Positions 6,407 through 12,601 of a stretch of DNA of 15,785 nt are shown here, in pieces. The notes beneath the pieces are model-generated. The model did no database searches. It had not been told where the DNA came from and worked only from the letters and a program-made list of their open reading frames with translations. This DNA comes from JAWBSP01 sp964632175 (GTDB lineage Archaea > Hadarchaeota > Hadarchaeia > Hadarchaeales > JAWBSP01). The stretch covers positions 1-15,785 of the forward strand of contig CAZWBJ010000021.1 in assembly GCA_964632175.1 (NCBI GenBank), given 5' to 3'. Each line of letters starts with the position of its first letter. The stretch's first letter is position 1. The translations under genes were made by a program, and so were the position numbers.

Positions 6407-7104
6407 AGGAGCTCACCCAGCCCTTTTTTCATGTTCTCATAATCCTGGGGAGTGCCCAGATCCAGAAAGAAGCTGTTGGTTATGAAACCGTGAGCTCTCC
6501 CGGTCTGGACCAATAGGGGCAGAAAGTCCCTCCCCAGAGAGAACTTGTCGCTCGGGGGCATGTAGTCCAGCGCCTCCCGCCTGAAAAGCATGTACCCCGC
6601 GTTCACCAACCCCGCACCCTCCCTCTCCTCGTACCGCAATATTTGGCTGTTCCTGAGTTCGACCAGCCCGGACTTCTGGGGCTTGTCTCTCCTTGCCAGG
6701 GCGAGGGTGACGAGGGCGTCTGTCTCCCGGTGAAGGGCACTGAATCGGGAGAACTCCTGGGGGGTGAGGTCGAGGTATGTATCACCGTTCGCCGCCAAGA
6801 AGTCCTCATCCCCGCCCAGAAGTCTGCAGGCGTTCTTCAATCCACCGCCGTCATCTAGGGGCTCTTTCTCTTCCGCGTATCTTATGGAGATCCCCAGCTG
6901 CTCTCCTTCTTTGAAATAGGATTTTATCTTATCCGCCAGGTACCCCACCGAGAGGATGACCTCCCTTATCCCCCAGCTTTTTAAAAGTTCCAGCTGCCAC
7001 TCGAGGAAGGGCTTCCCCAGAATTTCTGCCATGGGTTTAGGCACCTCTCTCACCTTCTCCCTAAGCCTCGTCCCGAGGCCCCCCGCGAGTATGATGGCCT
7101 TCAC
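6376..7104 (-). CDS. hddC: D-glycero-alpha-D-manno-heptose 1-phosphate guanylyltransferase (sugar nucleotidyltransferase)
   Basis: A 242-residue single-domain nucleotidyltransferase that would join heptose 1-phosphate and GTP into GDP-heptose and pyrophosphate. The N-terminal signature GGLGTRLR (8-15) and PKPM (22-25) bind the nucleotide and the attacking phosphate, and GDT (107-109) carries the metal-binding Asp. There is no left-handed helix domain, as in HddC and short mannose-1-phosphate guanylyltransferases. Start is GTG 7104, overlapping the transketolase C stop as GTGA, with AGGAGG just before it. The sugar-binding motif usually EPLGTGGA reads EPLDDGGG (81-88), an uncommon variant that might alter sugar choice. 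Identification as HddC rather than a glucose-1-phosphate or mannose-1-phosphate enzyme rests on overall similarity and on the adjacent hddA, gmhA and gmhB. The exact nucleotide is inferred. Confidence 0.85.
   Translation of the reverse strand: MKAIILAGGLGTRLREKVREVPKPMAEILGKPFLEWQLELLKSWGIREVILSVGYLADKIKSYFKEGEQLGISIRYAEEKEPLDDGGGLKNACRLLGGDEDFLAANGDTYLDLTPQEFSRFSALHRETDALVTLALARRDKPQKSGLVELRNSQILRYEEREGAGLVNAGYMLFRREALDYMPPSDKFSLGRDFLPLLVQTGRAHGFITNSFFLDLGTPQDYENMKKGLGELLRSRRGHPSG
6413..6418 (-). promoter_or_regulatory. Shine-Dalgarno GGGTGA pointing to the hddA ACG start
   Basis: GGGTGA on the leftward strand lies within the hddC coding sequence, six bases ahead of ACG 6406. The spacing matches that of the stronger GGAGGTGA before gmhA (seven bases). 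It supports initiation at or beside the ACG rather than at ATG 6337. Confidence 0.5.
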
Positions 7105-8027
7105 TTCCTCCTGAGCACCCCTAGGCAGGCCTCTTTGATCTTTTCGGCCGTGAGCCCGTAAGCCTGATAGAGTTCCTCCGGTTCCCCGCTCTGACCAAAT
7201 CTATCCCGGACCGCCACGAAGTCCATCGGCACAGGATAGGAGGGAGCAAGTATTTCGGAGATAAGGCTGCCCAAACCTCCGTGTATGCTGTGCTCCTCTG
7301 CGGTGACGATAGCCCCCGTCTCCCTTGCAGCCTTCAGAACTACCTCTTGGTCCGCAGGTTTCACGGAGGAGAAGTTTATCACCCTCACCGAGGTCCCCTC
7401 CCGCTTCAGGGCATCCGCCGCCTCCAGCGCCCTCCAGAGCATATTTCCGTTGGCAATTACGGTCACATCGCTGCCTTCCCTCAAAATCGCCGCCTTCCCT
7501 ATGGCGAACTTATAGTCGGGACCGAAGACGGGAGGGCTTGCCGTCCTGCTCAAGCGCACGTAACATGGACGGGGGTATTCGATGGCCGCTCTCATCGCCT
7601 GCTTCGCCTCTTCGTAATCCGCCGGCACTATCACGGTCATGTTGGGGATAACGCGAAGCGCGGCTATGTCCTCCAGCGAGTGGTGGGAGGAACCATCCGG
7701 CCCGTTGGTGAATCCGCCGTGGGTGGCGAAGATTTTCACGTTGAGGTTGTCATGGGCAACGAAGTTCCTTATCTGCTCCCAAGGCCTGCCCGTGGCGAAG
7801 ATCACGTACCCGCAGACAACGGCAATTTTCCCGGCGTAGGCAAAGCCCGCAGCGGTCGCTATCAGATTTTGCTCGGCGCATCCCACGTTGAAGAATCGGG
7901 CGGGGCATTTCTTTGCAAACTCAGCGGACTTGGTAGAAGTGGAAGTATCCGCATCCAGCACCACCACCCTCGCATCCTCAACGTACTCGAGGAGAACCTC
8001 TCCCAGCGCGTCGCGTGTGGATTTCAT
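7101..8027 (-). CDS. Transketolase, C-terminal subunit
   Basis: The pyrimidine-binding half of a split transketolase, 308 residues. NVGCAEQN (47-54) contains the catalytic Glu52 that activates thiamine diphosphate. GPDGSSHHSLED (109-120) is the conserved substrate/TPP segment, and a C-terminal transketolase domain follows from about residue 185 (SDVTVIANG). It works only as a complex with the N-terminal subunit encoded immediately upstream. The frame is open a further 131 codons upstream, but that stretch is antiparallel to nothing conserved and lies inside the N-subunit gene. ATG 8027 forms an ATGA overlap with that gene and is clearly the start. Archaea commonly have split transketolases. 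What is notable is the placement within a heptose operon, where the pair would produce sedoheptulose 7-phosphate from pentose or hexose phosphates. Confidence 0.93.
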   Translation of the reverse strand: MKSTRDALGEVLLEYVEDARVVVLDADTSTSTKSAEFAKKCPARFFNVGCAEQNLIATAAGFAYAGKIAVVCGYVIFATGRPWEQIRNFVAHDNLNVKIFATHGGFTNGPDGSSHHSLEDIAALRVIPNMTVIVPADYEEAKQAMRAAIEYPRPCYVRLSRTASPPVFGPDYKFAIGKAAILREGSDVTVIANGNMLWRALEAADALKREGTSVRVINFSSVKPADQEVVLKAARETGAIVTAEEHSIHGGLGSLISEILAPSYPVPMDFVAVRDRFGQSGEPEELYQAYGLTAEKIKEACLGVLRRK

Positions 8028-8875
8028 AGCCCGGCGATTTCCTCCCTCCTCCACTCCTCGAGCTCCGCGAGGGCCTTGGGCAGGTCTGAGGGGGAGAGGG
8101 TTTTCCCGTGATAGCCGGCCACCCACTCCATGAAGTGAATGCCTCTTCCCTTGATCAAGTGACATATGATTGCCGTCGGCCTCCCCTTCGTCTTCTTCGC
8201 TTTTTCGCATGCCTCGATAATTGAGGGGAAATCGTGCCCGTCGATTTCTATAACCTCCCACCCGAAGGCCCTCCACTTGGCGGCGAGGGGTTCTAGGCTC
8301 ATGACCCTCTCCGTCGGACCGTCTATCTGCAGGCCGTTGCGGTCCACAAAGGCGACGAGGTTGTCTATCTTGTAGTGAGAGGCGAACATGGCCGCTTCCC
8401 AGACCAAGCCCTCCTGACACTCCCCATCCCCAAGCAGAACATAAACCCGATAGGACCTGCCATCGATCCTCGCCGCCAGCGCCATGCCATTGCCTATCGC
8501 GAGCCCGTTCCCGAGCGAGCCGGAGGAGTGCTCCACCCCAGGAACGGTGCCCCTAACGGGATGTCCTTGAAGTCTGCTGCCAAACTTGCGCAGGCTTTTC
8601 AGCTCTTCCACGGGGAAGTAACCCGCCTCCGCTAGGACTCCATACAGAGCGGGAGCGGCGTGCCCCTTGCTCAAAACCAAGCGATCTCTCTCGGGCCAAT
8701 TGGGATTTTTGGGGTCATGACGCATCACGTGAAAATAGAGAGCAACCAGAATGTCCACGCAGGAGAGAGAACCTCCCGGGTGTCCGGAGCCTGCAAGCGT
8801 CGTCGACTCCAGAACGTGCCTCCTAACCCTATACGCGATTTCTATGAGTTCCCTGAGCTTCTCCTTGGAAATCAT
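8024..8875 (-). CDS. Transketolase, N-terminal subunit
   Basis: The diphosphate-binding half of a split transketolase, 283 residues. AGSGHPGGS (28-36) and LSKGHAAPALY (68-78) supply substrate- and TPP-contacting histidines. GDGECQEG (149-156) followed by Asn180 in DRNGLQ is the Mg-thiamine diphosphate motif. With the C subunit it transfers two-carbon ketol units. In an archaeon without the oxidative pentose phosphate route this is a plausible direct source of the sedoheptulose 7-phosphate used by GmhA, although it may also make pentoses or erythrose 4-phosphate for aromatic synthesis. ATG 8875 overlaps the upstream kinase stop as ATGA and is preceded by a GGGAAG ribosome site. Confidence in the family is very high; the dedicated heptose role is inferred from operon position. 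Confidence 0.94.
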   Translation of the reverse strand: MISKEKLRELIEIAYRVRRHVLESTTLAGSGHPGGSLSCVDILVALYFHVMRHDPKNPNWPERDRLVLSKGHAAPALYGVLAEAGYFPVEELKSLRKFGSRLQGHPVRGTVPGVEHSSGSLGNGLAIGNGMALAARIDGRSYRVYVLLGDGECQEGLVWEAAMFASHYKIDNLVAFVDRNGLQIDGPTERVMSLEPLAAKWRAFGWEVIEIDGHDFPSIIEACEKAKKTKGRPTAIICHLIKGRGIHFMEWVAGYHGKTLSPSDLPKALAELEEWRREEIAGL

Positions 8876-9843
8876 TCGACTCTTCCCTTTTGAATTGCCT
8901 CCCGCAACTCCTCGAGGGAAGCCGTTGCGAGTCCCCTCTTGTTGGCCACAATGGCACCCGCAAAGTTGGCCAACCGCACAGAGTCTTCCAAACTCGCACC
9001 TGAGGCAAGTCCAAGTGCTATGACGCTAGTAATGGCATCACCACAGCCAGTGATGTCGAGCGGGCGCGTGAGGACTGGGGGCACAAAGGCGATCCTTTCC
9101 CTCTCAAAGATGTGAATCCCCTCCTCTATCCAGGTCAAAACAACCGCCTGGCACCTCGCCGAGGTCAAAATCTTCTGTCCAATGATGCGCAGGCTGGTCT
9201 CGTTTATGGGGGAAATCCCTGCGAAGAGGCTTGCCTCTCTCCTGTTGATCCTCACCGCGTCCGCATCCTCATAGTAGAAAATGTGCTCCCTAGCGGCGTT
9301 CACCACTACCTTCTTCCCCCTTTCGTGCGCCAGCCTAACTATTCCCGAAAACAGGCCTTTGGTAACGAGACCCCTCGCAAAATCTGCCACCAGAACCCCC
9401 TCACACCAGTCCATGTTTTTCGCCACGCCCTCCAGCAGGCTGTCGACTGCCTGAGGGCCAATCTCGTCAACTCTCGCTTTCTCCATCCTCAGAAGCTGAT
9501 AGCCGTCCCTCGTGAGGACCCTAGTTATGTGTGTGGTTATCCTCCCCTTTTCTTTGACGATGAAAGACGGGACGTTCCTCCTTTCGATTTCCCTCGCCAG
9601 ATATTCACCCTCCGGGTCGTCGCCCGAGACCGTCAAAATCCTGGCTTCCCCACCCAGAGCCCTGAGGTTCTCGACGATATTGGCTGCCCCCCCAAGAAAA
9701 CGCTGCTCAGCCTCGATCTCCAGCTTGGGAACGGGTGCCTCCGGTGAAAGTCCCACCGCCTCCCCTATCACGTGAGTATCAAAGGTGACATCCCCCACCA
9801 CCAAAACCCTCCTGCCCCTAAGCTTCTCAAGGATACTCAGCAT
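8872..9843 (-). CDS. PfkB-family sugar kinase, HldA/RfaE1-like
   Basis: A 323-residue ribokinase-family (PfkB) kinase most like the kinase half of the bifunctional HldE (RfaE domain 1), which phosphorylates C1 of heptose 7-phosphate to the beta-1,7-bisphosphate. It has GDVTFDTHVIGEAVGLSPEA (17-36), the RfaE-style entry, and LGGAANIVENLRALG (50-64), the sugar-binding Gly-Gly. DITGCGDA (263-270) is the PfkB anion-hole motif with catalytic Asp269; Cys replaces the usual second-position Ala/Gly. The mid-domain DPK and PN..E motifs of RfaE are replaced by NAAR and INRREA, so the substrate may differ. It lacks the cytidylyltransferase-like second domain of HldE. The start is ATG 9843; GTG directly before it (9846) is possible. 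It is the first gene of the operon, behind a TATA-like box and next to the scaffold gap. Confidence 0.82.
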   Translation of the reverse strand: MLSILEKLRGRRVLVVGDVTFDTHVIGEAVGLSPEAPVPKLEIEAEQRFLGGAANIVENLRALGGEARILTVSGDDPEGEYLAREIERRNVPSFIVKEKGRITTHITRVLTRDGYQLLRMEKARVDEIGPQAVDSLLEGVAKNMDWCEGVLVADFARGLVTKGLFSGIVRLAHERGKKVVVNAAREHIFYYEDADAVRINRREASLFAGISPINETSLRIIGQKILTSARCQAVVLTWIEEGIHIFERERIAFVPPVLTRPLDITGCGDAITSVIALGLASGASLEDSVRLANFAGAIVANKRGLATASLEELREAIQKGRVE

Positions 9844-9861
9844 CACAAACTGATGATGAGT

Positions 9862-9871
9862 GTTAAAAACA
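9862..9871 (-). promoter_or_regulatory. TATA-like promoter of the heptose operon
   Basis: On the leftward strand TGTTTTTAAC is centred about 23 bases ahead of ATG 9843, suggesting a leaderless transcript for the eight-gene operon. The upstream side, where BRE or operator sequences would lie, is lost in the adjacent run of Ns. Confidence 0.45.
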
Positions 9872-9872
9872 A

Positions 9873-9972
9873 NNNNNNNNNNNNNNNNNNNNNNNNNNNN
9901 NNNNNNNNNNNNNNNNNNNNNNNNNNNNNNNNNNNNNNNNNNNNNNNNNNNNNNNNNNNNNNNNNNNNNNNN
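9873..9972. other. Assembly gap of exactly 100 Ns
   Basis: One hundred consecutive Ns separate the heptose operon promoter from the 3' end of glutamine synthetase. A round 100 is the usual placeholder for a gap of unknown size, so genes may be missing here and adjacency across it is not proven. Confidence 0.98.
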
Positions 9973-9975
9973 TGC

Positions 9976-11304
9976 CTATAGAATCGGCAGGAGGTTCTTG
10001 ATCTCCCAATCCGAAACCTGCGCCCGGTACGTCTCCCACTCCTTCCCCTTAATGAAGAGAAAGTGCTCGAACAGGTGTTCCCCTAGAGCCTCCCTCACGA
10101 GTTGGCTTCCTCTCAGGTACTCAAGGGCCGAACCCAGACTGTCGGGCAACATCTCTATCTTGAGCGCCTTCCTCTCAACCGCGTCCATGTGGTACAGATC
10201 CCTCTCGACGGGCTCGGGCGGCTCCAGTTTTCTCTTGATCCCGTCAAGTCCGGCTGCCAGCATGACCGCAAACTGGAGGTAAGGATTCCCGGCGGGATCA
10301 GGTGACCTCAGCTCTATTCTCGTCCTCATCCCCCTGCCCGCCGGCACCCGGATGTACGCGCTCCTGTTCCTGTTCGCCCAAGAAATATAGACTGGCGCCT
10401 CGTAGCCCGGAACCAGACGCTTGAAGGAGTTTACGGTGGGATTCAGGACAGCACATATTTCTTTGGCATGGGCCAGCAGACCCGCGATGAAGTGGATGGC
10501 CAGCTTGCTGAGCTTGTACTCTCCCTTGGGGTCATAGAAGGCGTTCTTCCCGTCCAGGGTGAGAAGGGACTGGTGGACGTGCATGCCGGATCCGTTTACC
10601 CCGTAGATCGGCTTGGGCATGAAGGAGGCGAAGAGCCCGTGCTTCTGGGCCACCACCTTGGTCACGTACTTCATCCTGGTCACAGCGTCTGCCGAGCTCA
10701 CGGCTTCGGCGTACCTGAGGTCTATCTCGTGCTGCCCGGGCGCCACCTCGTGGTGGGAGGCCTCCACCTCCAGGTTCATGGCCTCGAGACACTTCACAAT
10801 CTCCTTCCTCACGTAGTCCCCCCTGTCCCTCATTAGGTCAAAGTACCCCCCCGAGTCGGAGGGCTTGGGCAGGGGGTTCCCCGCCTCGTCGCAGGAGAAA
10901 AGGAAGAACTCGTACTCCGGGGCGGTGTGGAAGACCCACCCCATCTTTTTCGTCTCCTCCATCAGCTTTTCCAGGGCGCCCCTTGGATCGCCGGGGGAAC
11001 GGTTGCCCTCATGATCGTAGACCCCGCAGATCAGGCTGAGCGTCCGGTGCTCTTCCTTGGTCCAGGGGAGGAGTACCATGGTGCGGGGATCGGGGATGAG
11101 GCGCATGTCCGACTCCTCGATGGTGGCGTACCCCAACACGGAGGAACCGTCGAAGAAGATCCCCTCCTCGAAAGCCTTCTCCAGCTTTGCAGAGGGGATG
11201 GTCACATTCTTCACCCCTCCCAGAATGTCGGTGAACTGGAGCTGGACGAACTCAACCTTCTCTTTCTCCACGACGTCGAAAACTTTCTGAATGTCAGCCT
11301 TCAT
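9976..11304 (-). CDS. glnA: Glutamine synthetase type I (alpha subgroup)
   Basis: A 442-residue type I glutamine synthetase making glutamine from glutamate, ammonia and ATP, expected as a dodecamer. The beta-grasp N-domain is residues 1-100. Catalytic motifs are APEYEFFLF (128-136), HHEVAPGQHEID (184-195), NGSGMHVHQS (237-246), NRNRSAYIRVP (311-321) and RIELRSPDPAGNPYL (329-343). Length and the absence of the 25-residue insert and of the adenylylation-site sequence NLYDLP place it in the GSI-alpha group, so control by adenylylation is not expected. ATG 11304 is selected because the N-terminus then matches the family and two earlier ATGs are out of frame. A TATA element shared with the divergent nnrD lies about 22 bases upstream. 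The stop codon is three bases from the scaffold gap, but the C-terminus appears complete. Confidence 0.97.
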   Translation of the reverse strand: MKADIQKVFDVVEKEKVEFVQLQFTDILGGVKNVTIPSAKLEKAFEEGIFFDGSSVLGYATIEESDMRLIPDPRTMVLLPWTKEEHRTLSLICGVYDHEGNRSPGDPRGALEKLMEETKKMGWVFHTAPEYEFFLFSCDEAGNPLPKPSDSGGYFDLMRDRGDYVRKEIVKCLEAMNLEVEASHHEVAPGQHEIDLRYAEAVSSADAVTRMKYVTKVVAQKHGLFASFMPKPIYGVNGSGMHVHQSLLTLDGKNAFYDPKGEYKLSKLAIHFIAGLLAHAKEICAVLNPTVNSFKRLVPGYEAPVYISWANRNRSAYIRVPAGRGMRTRIELRSPDPAGNPYLQFAVMLAAGLDGIKRKLEPPEPVERDLYHMDAVERKALKIEMLPDSLGSALEYLRGSQLVREALGEHLFEHFLFIKGKEWETYRAQVSDWEIKNLLPIL

Positions 11305-11321
11305 CCATCATTGCACCGGGC

Positions 11322-11329
11322 TAATTATA
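11322..11329. promoter_or_regulatory. Near-palindromic TATA element shared by glnA and nnrD
   Basis: TAATTATA (TATAATTA on the other strand) is the only AT-rich block in the 42-base space between two divergent starts. It lies about 21-22 bases from each start codon, so one TBP site could serve both directions with leaderless transcripts. Confidence 0.4.
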
Positions 11330-11346
11330 CCATGGCCTAGGACACG

Positions 11347-12219
11347 ATGGAATACGTGACCTCCCTGCTCGTGAGGCGCTGGCTTCCCCTTTCTAGGCCG
11401 CCCGAGGCCCACAAGGGAGACTTCGGTAGGCTACTGGTGGTGGGCGGAAGCTCAAAATACACGGGCGCCCCGGCGTTGGTGGGGCTGGCGGCCCTCAGAG
11501 CGGGTGTGGATTTGGTCACCGTCTGCGCCCCGCGCGAGACAGCCATGGTGGTAAGCACCTTCTCCCCCGACCTCATAACTGTAAAGCTCCCCTGCCAAGA
11601 TCTGGAGCCCAGCGTTGTGGATTCCGTCCTTCAAGAGGCCAAAAGCGCTGACGCTGTGGTGATGGGACCAGGGCTGGGTAGGCTGGAGAAGACCTACTCG
11701 GCGGCCGTGGAGCTTCTCGAGAACTTCAGCCGGCTGGATCTGCCCGTCCTTCTCGACGCCGATGGATTGAAAGCAGCTGCCGGTCAGAAATCGCTGCTGA
11801 GGAACCCCAAGCTTGTGCTGACCCCACACGCTGGGGAGTTCGAGCTACTTGTGGGAAAACCCCTGCCCAAGGATTTGAAAAAGAGAATCGAAGCCGTTGC
11901 CTCGGCTTCCCAAGAACTGGGTTGCACCATCCTGCTCAAGTCCCACGTGGACATCATAGCGGGCGGGGGGAAGGTGATCCTCAACCGAACGGGCAATCCA
12001 GGGATGACGGTGGGAGGGACGGGTGACACGCTCTCGGGCATCACGGGGGCCTTCCTCGCCCAGAAAGTGGAACCCCTGCGGGCCGCGGCCTGCGGGGCCT
12101 ACGTGAACGGGGCGGCCGGCGACCTCTGCCTGAAGGAGAAGGGCTACTGGTTCACCGCCGCCGACCTGCTGGAAAAAATACCAGAGGTCCTAAAGAAGAT
12201 ATGGCGAGGTTCGAGGTAG
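11347..12219 (+). CDS. nnrD: ADP/ATP-dependent NAD(P)H-hydrate dehydratase
   Basis: A 290-residue ribokinase-fold repair enzyme (YjeF C-terminal family) that dehydrates the S form of damaged NAD(P)HX back to NAD(P)H at the expense of ADP or ATP. Family signatures are HKGDFG (22-27), VVGGSSKYTGAP (31-42), MGPGLG (106-111), LDADGLKA (136-143), LTPHAGEF (158-165) and NPGMTVGGTGDTLSG (217-231) with the catalytic Asp227. It stands alone, without the N-terminal NnrE epimerase domain that is fused in many archaea and bacteria, and no epimerase gene is visible nearby. It is divergent from glnA over a shared TATA element. Its last 19 bases overlap the start of eL40 in another frame, so the ribosomal gene is probably cotranscribed. 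Assignment is secure. Confidence 0.94.
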   Translation: MEYVTSLLVRRWLPLSRPPEAHKGDFGRLLVVGGSSKYTGAPALVGLAALRAGVDLVTVCAPRETAMVVSTFSPDLITVKLPCQDLEPSVVDSVLQEAKSADAVVMGPGLGRLEKTYSAAVELLENFSRLDLPVLLDADGLKAAAGQKSLLRNPKLVLTPHAGEFELLVGKPLPKDLKKRIEAVASASQELGCTILLKSHVDIIAGGGKVILNRTGNPGMTVGGTGDTLSGITGAFLAQKVEPLRAAACGAYVNGAAGDLCLKEKGYWFTAADLLEKIPEVLKKIWRGSR

Positions 12220-12347
12220 CGGAAAAGAGGCTCTTCAATGTGAAGATATGCATGAAGTGTAACGCTAGGAACCCCTGGAGGGCCACCGCCTGCCGGAAGT
12301 GCGGCTACCGGGGGCTCAGACCCAAGGCCAGGGAGCTCAGGGCCTAG
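12201..12347 (+). CDS. rpl40e: 50S ribosomal protein eL40
   Basis: A 48-residue zinc-ribbon ribosomal protein starting MARFEVAEKRLFNVKICMKC and ending in a basic tail. The four zinc cysteines are Cys17, Cys20, Cys31 and Cys34, in the pattern CxxC-10-CxxC, and NPWRATACRKCGYRGLRPKA is typical of archaeal eL40. Unlike eukaryotic eL40 it has no ubiquitin fusion. It starts inside nnrD (19-base overlap), with a partial GAGGT ribosome site about 12 bases upstream. Its TAG stop interlocks with the stop of the convergent eS26 gene. It belongs to the large subunit near the factor-binding region. Length and motifs leave no real alternative. Confidence 0.96.
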   Translation: MARFEVAEKRLFNVKICMKCNARNPWRATACRKCGYRGLRPKARELRA

Positions 12348-12565
12348 ATTATTTTCCTGTGCTTGGCGCAGGAGATGCAGGCATATCCCTTTCTGTCGGG
12401 AACATAGACCTGCTTGAGATCAACGCCCGGGATCTTCTCCAGCCCGAACTTCCTGTGGACGGTGATGGCCTTCACCCTCGGCACCAGCCTCCCGCAGAAG
12501 GTGCACTCCACTGGCTGGCTCCTCCCCCCCACCTTGTAGAGGCCCCACTTCTTCCCGTGCGGCAT
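12344..12565 (-). CDS. rps26e: 30S ribosomal protein eS26
   Basis: A 73-residue zinc-binding small-subunit protein. The cysteine pairs are CTFC (21-24) and CISC (63-66). The segments VPRVKAITVHRKF (28-40) and YACISCAKHRKII (61-73) match eS26 of eukaryotes and archaea (VP.DKAI...KF and CVSCAIH.K). It is shorter than the usual 95-115 residues, mainly through a reduced basic N-terminus. The frame stays open another 58 codons upstream, but that part translates the RNase P RNA gene, so ATG 12565 is the start. An ATTTACC block centred near 12588 is a weak TATA candidate giving a leaderless mRNA. The terminal CTAG is shared with the eL40 stop on the other strand. Archaeal eS26 has a restricted, TACK/Asgard-centred distribution, which is useful for placing the organism. 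Confidence 0.88.
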   Translation of the reverse strand: MPHGKKWGLYKVGGRSQPVECTFCGRLVPRVKAITVHRKFGLEKIPGVDLKQVYVPDRKGYACISCAKHRKII

Positions 12566-12601
12566 CCATATGTGACCGAAGAGAGGTAAATGCCTAGCTA
12601 C

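Noticed and set aside
7281..8111. Long rightward open frame (276 codons) opposite the transketolase genes
   Set aside because: It is antisense to two genes with clear transketolase motifs, has no recognisable domain, and long opposite-strand frames are expected in GC-rich DNA.
9112..9747. Rightward 211-codon frame opposite the PfkB kinase
   Set aside because: No domain signature; a GC-driven antisense frame to a well-supported kinase.
9853..9859. ATGATGA as box C of a C/D guide RNA
   Set aside because: Box C matches, but the putative RNA would run into the Ns; no D box or guide can be seen, and the bases lie in the likely operon promoter.
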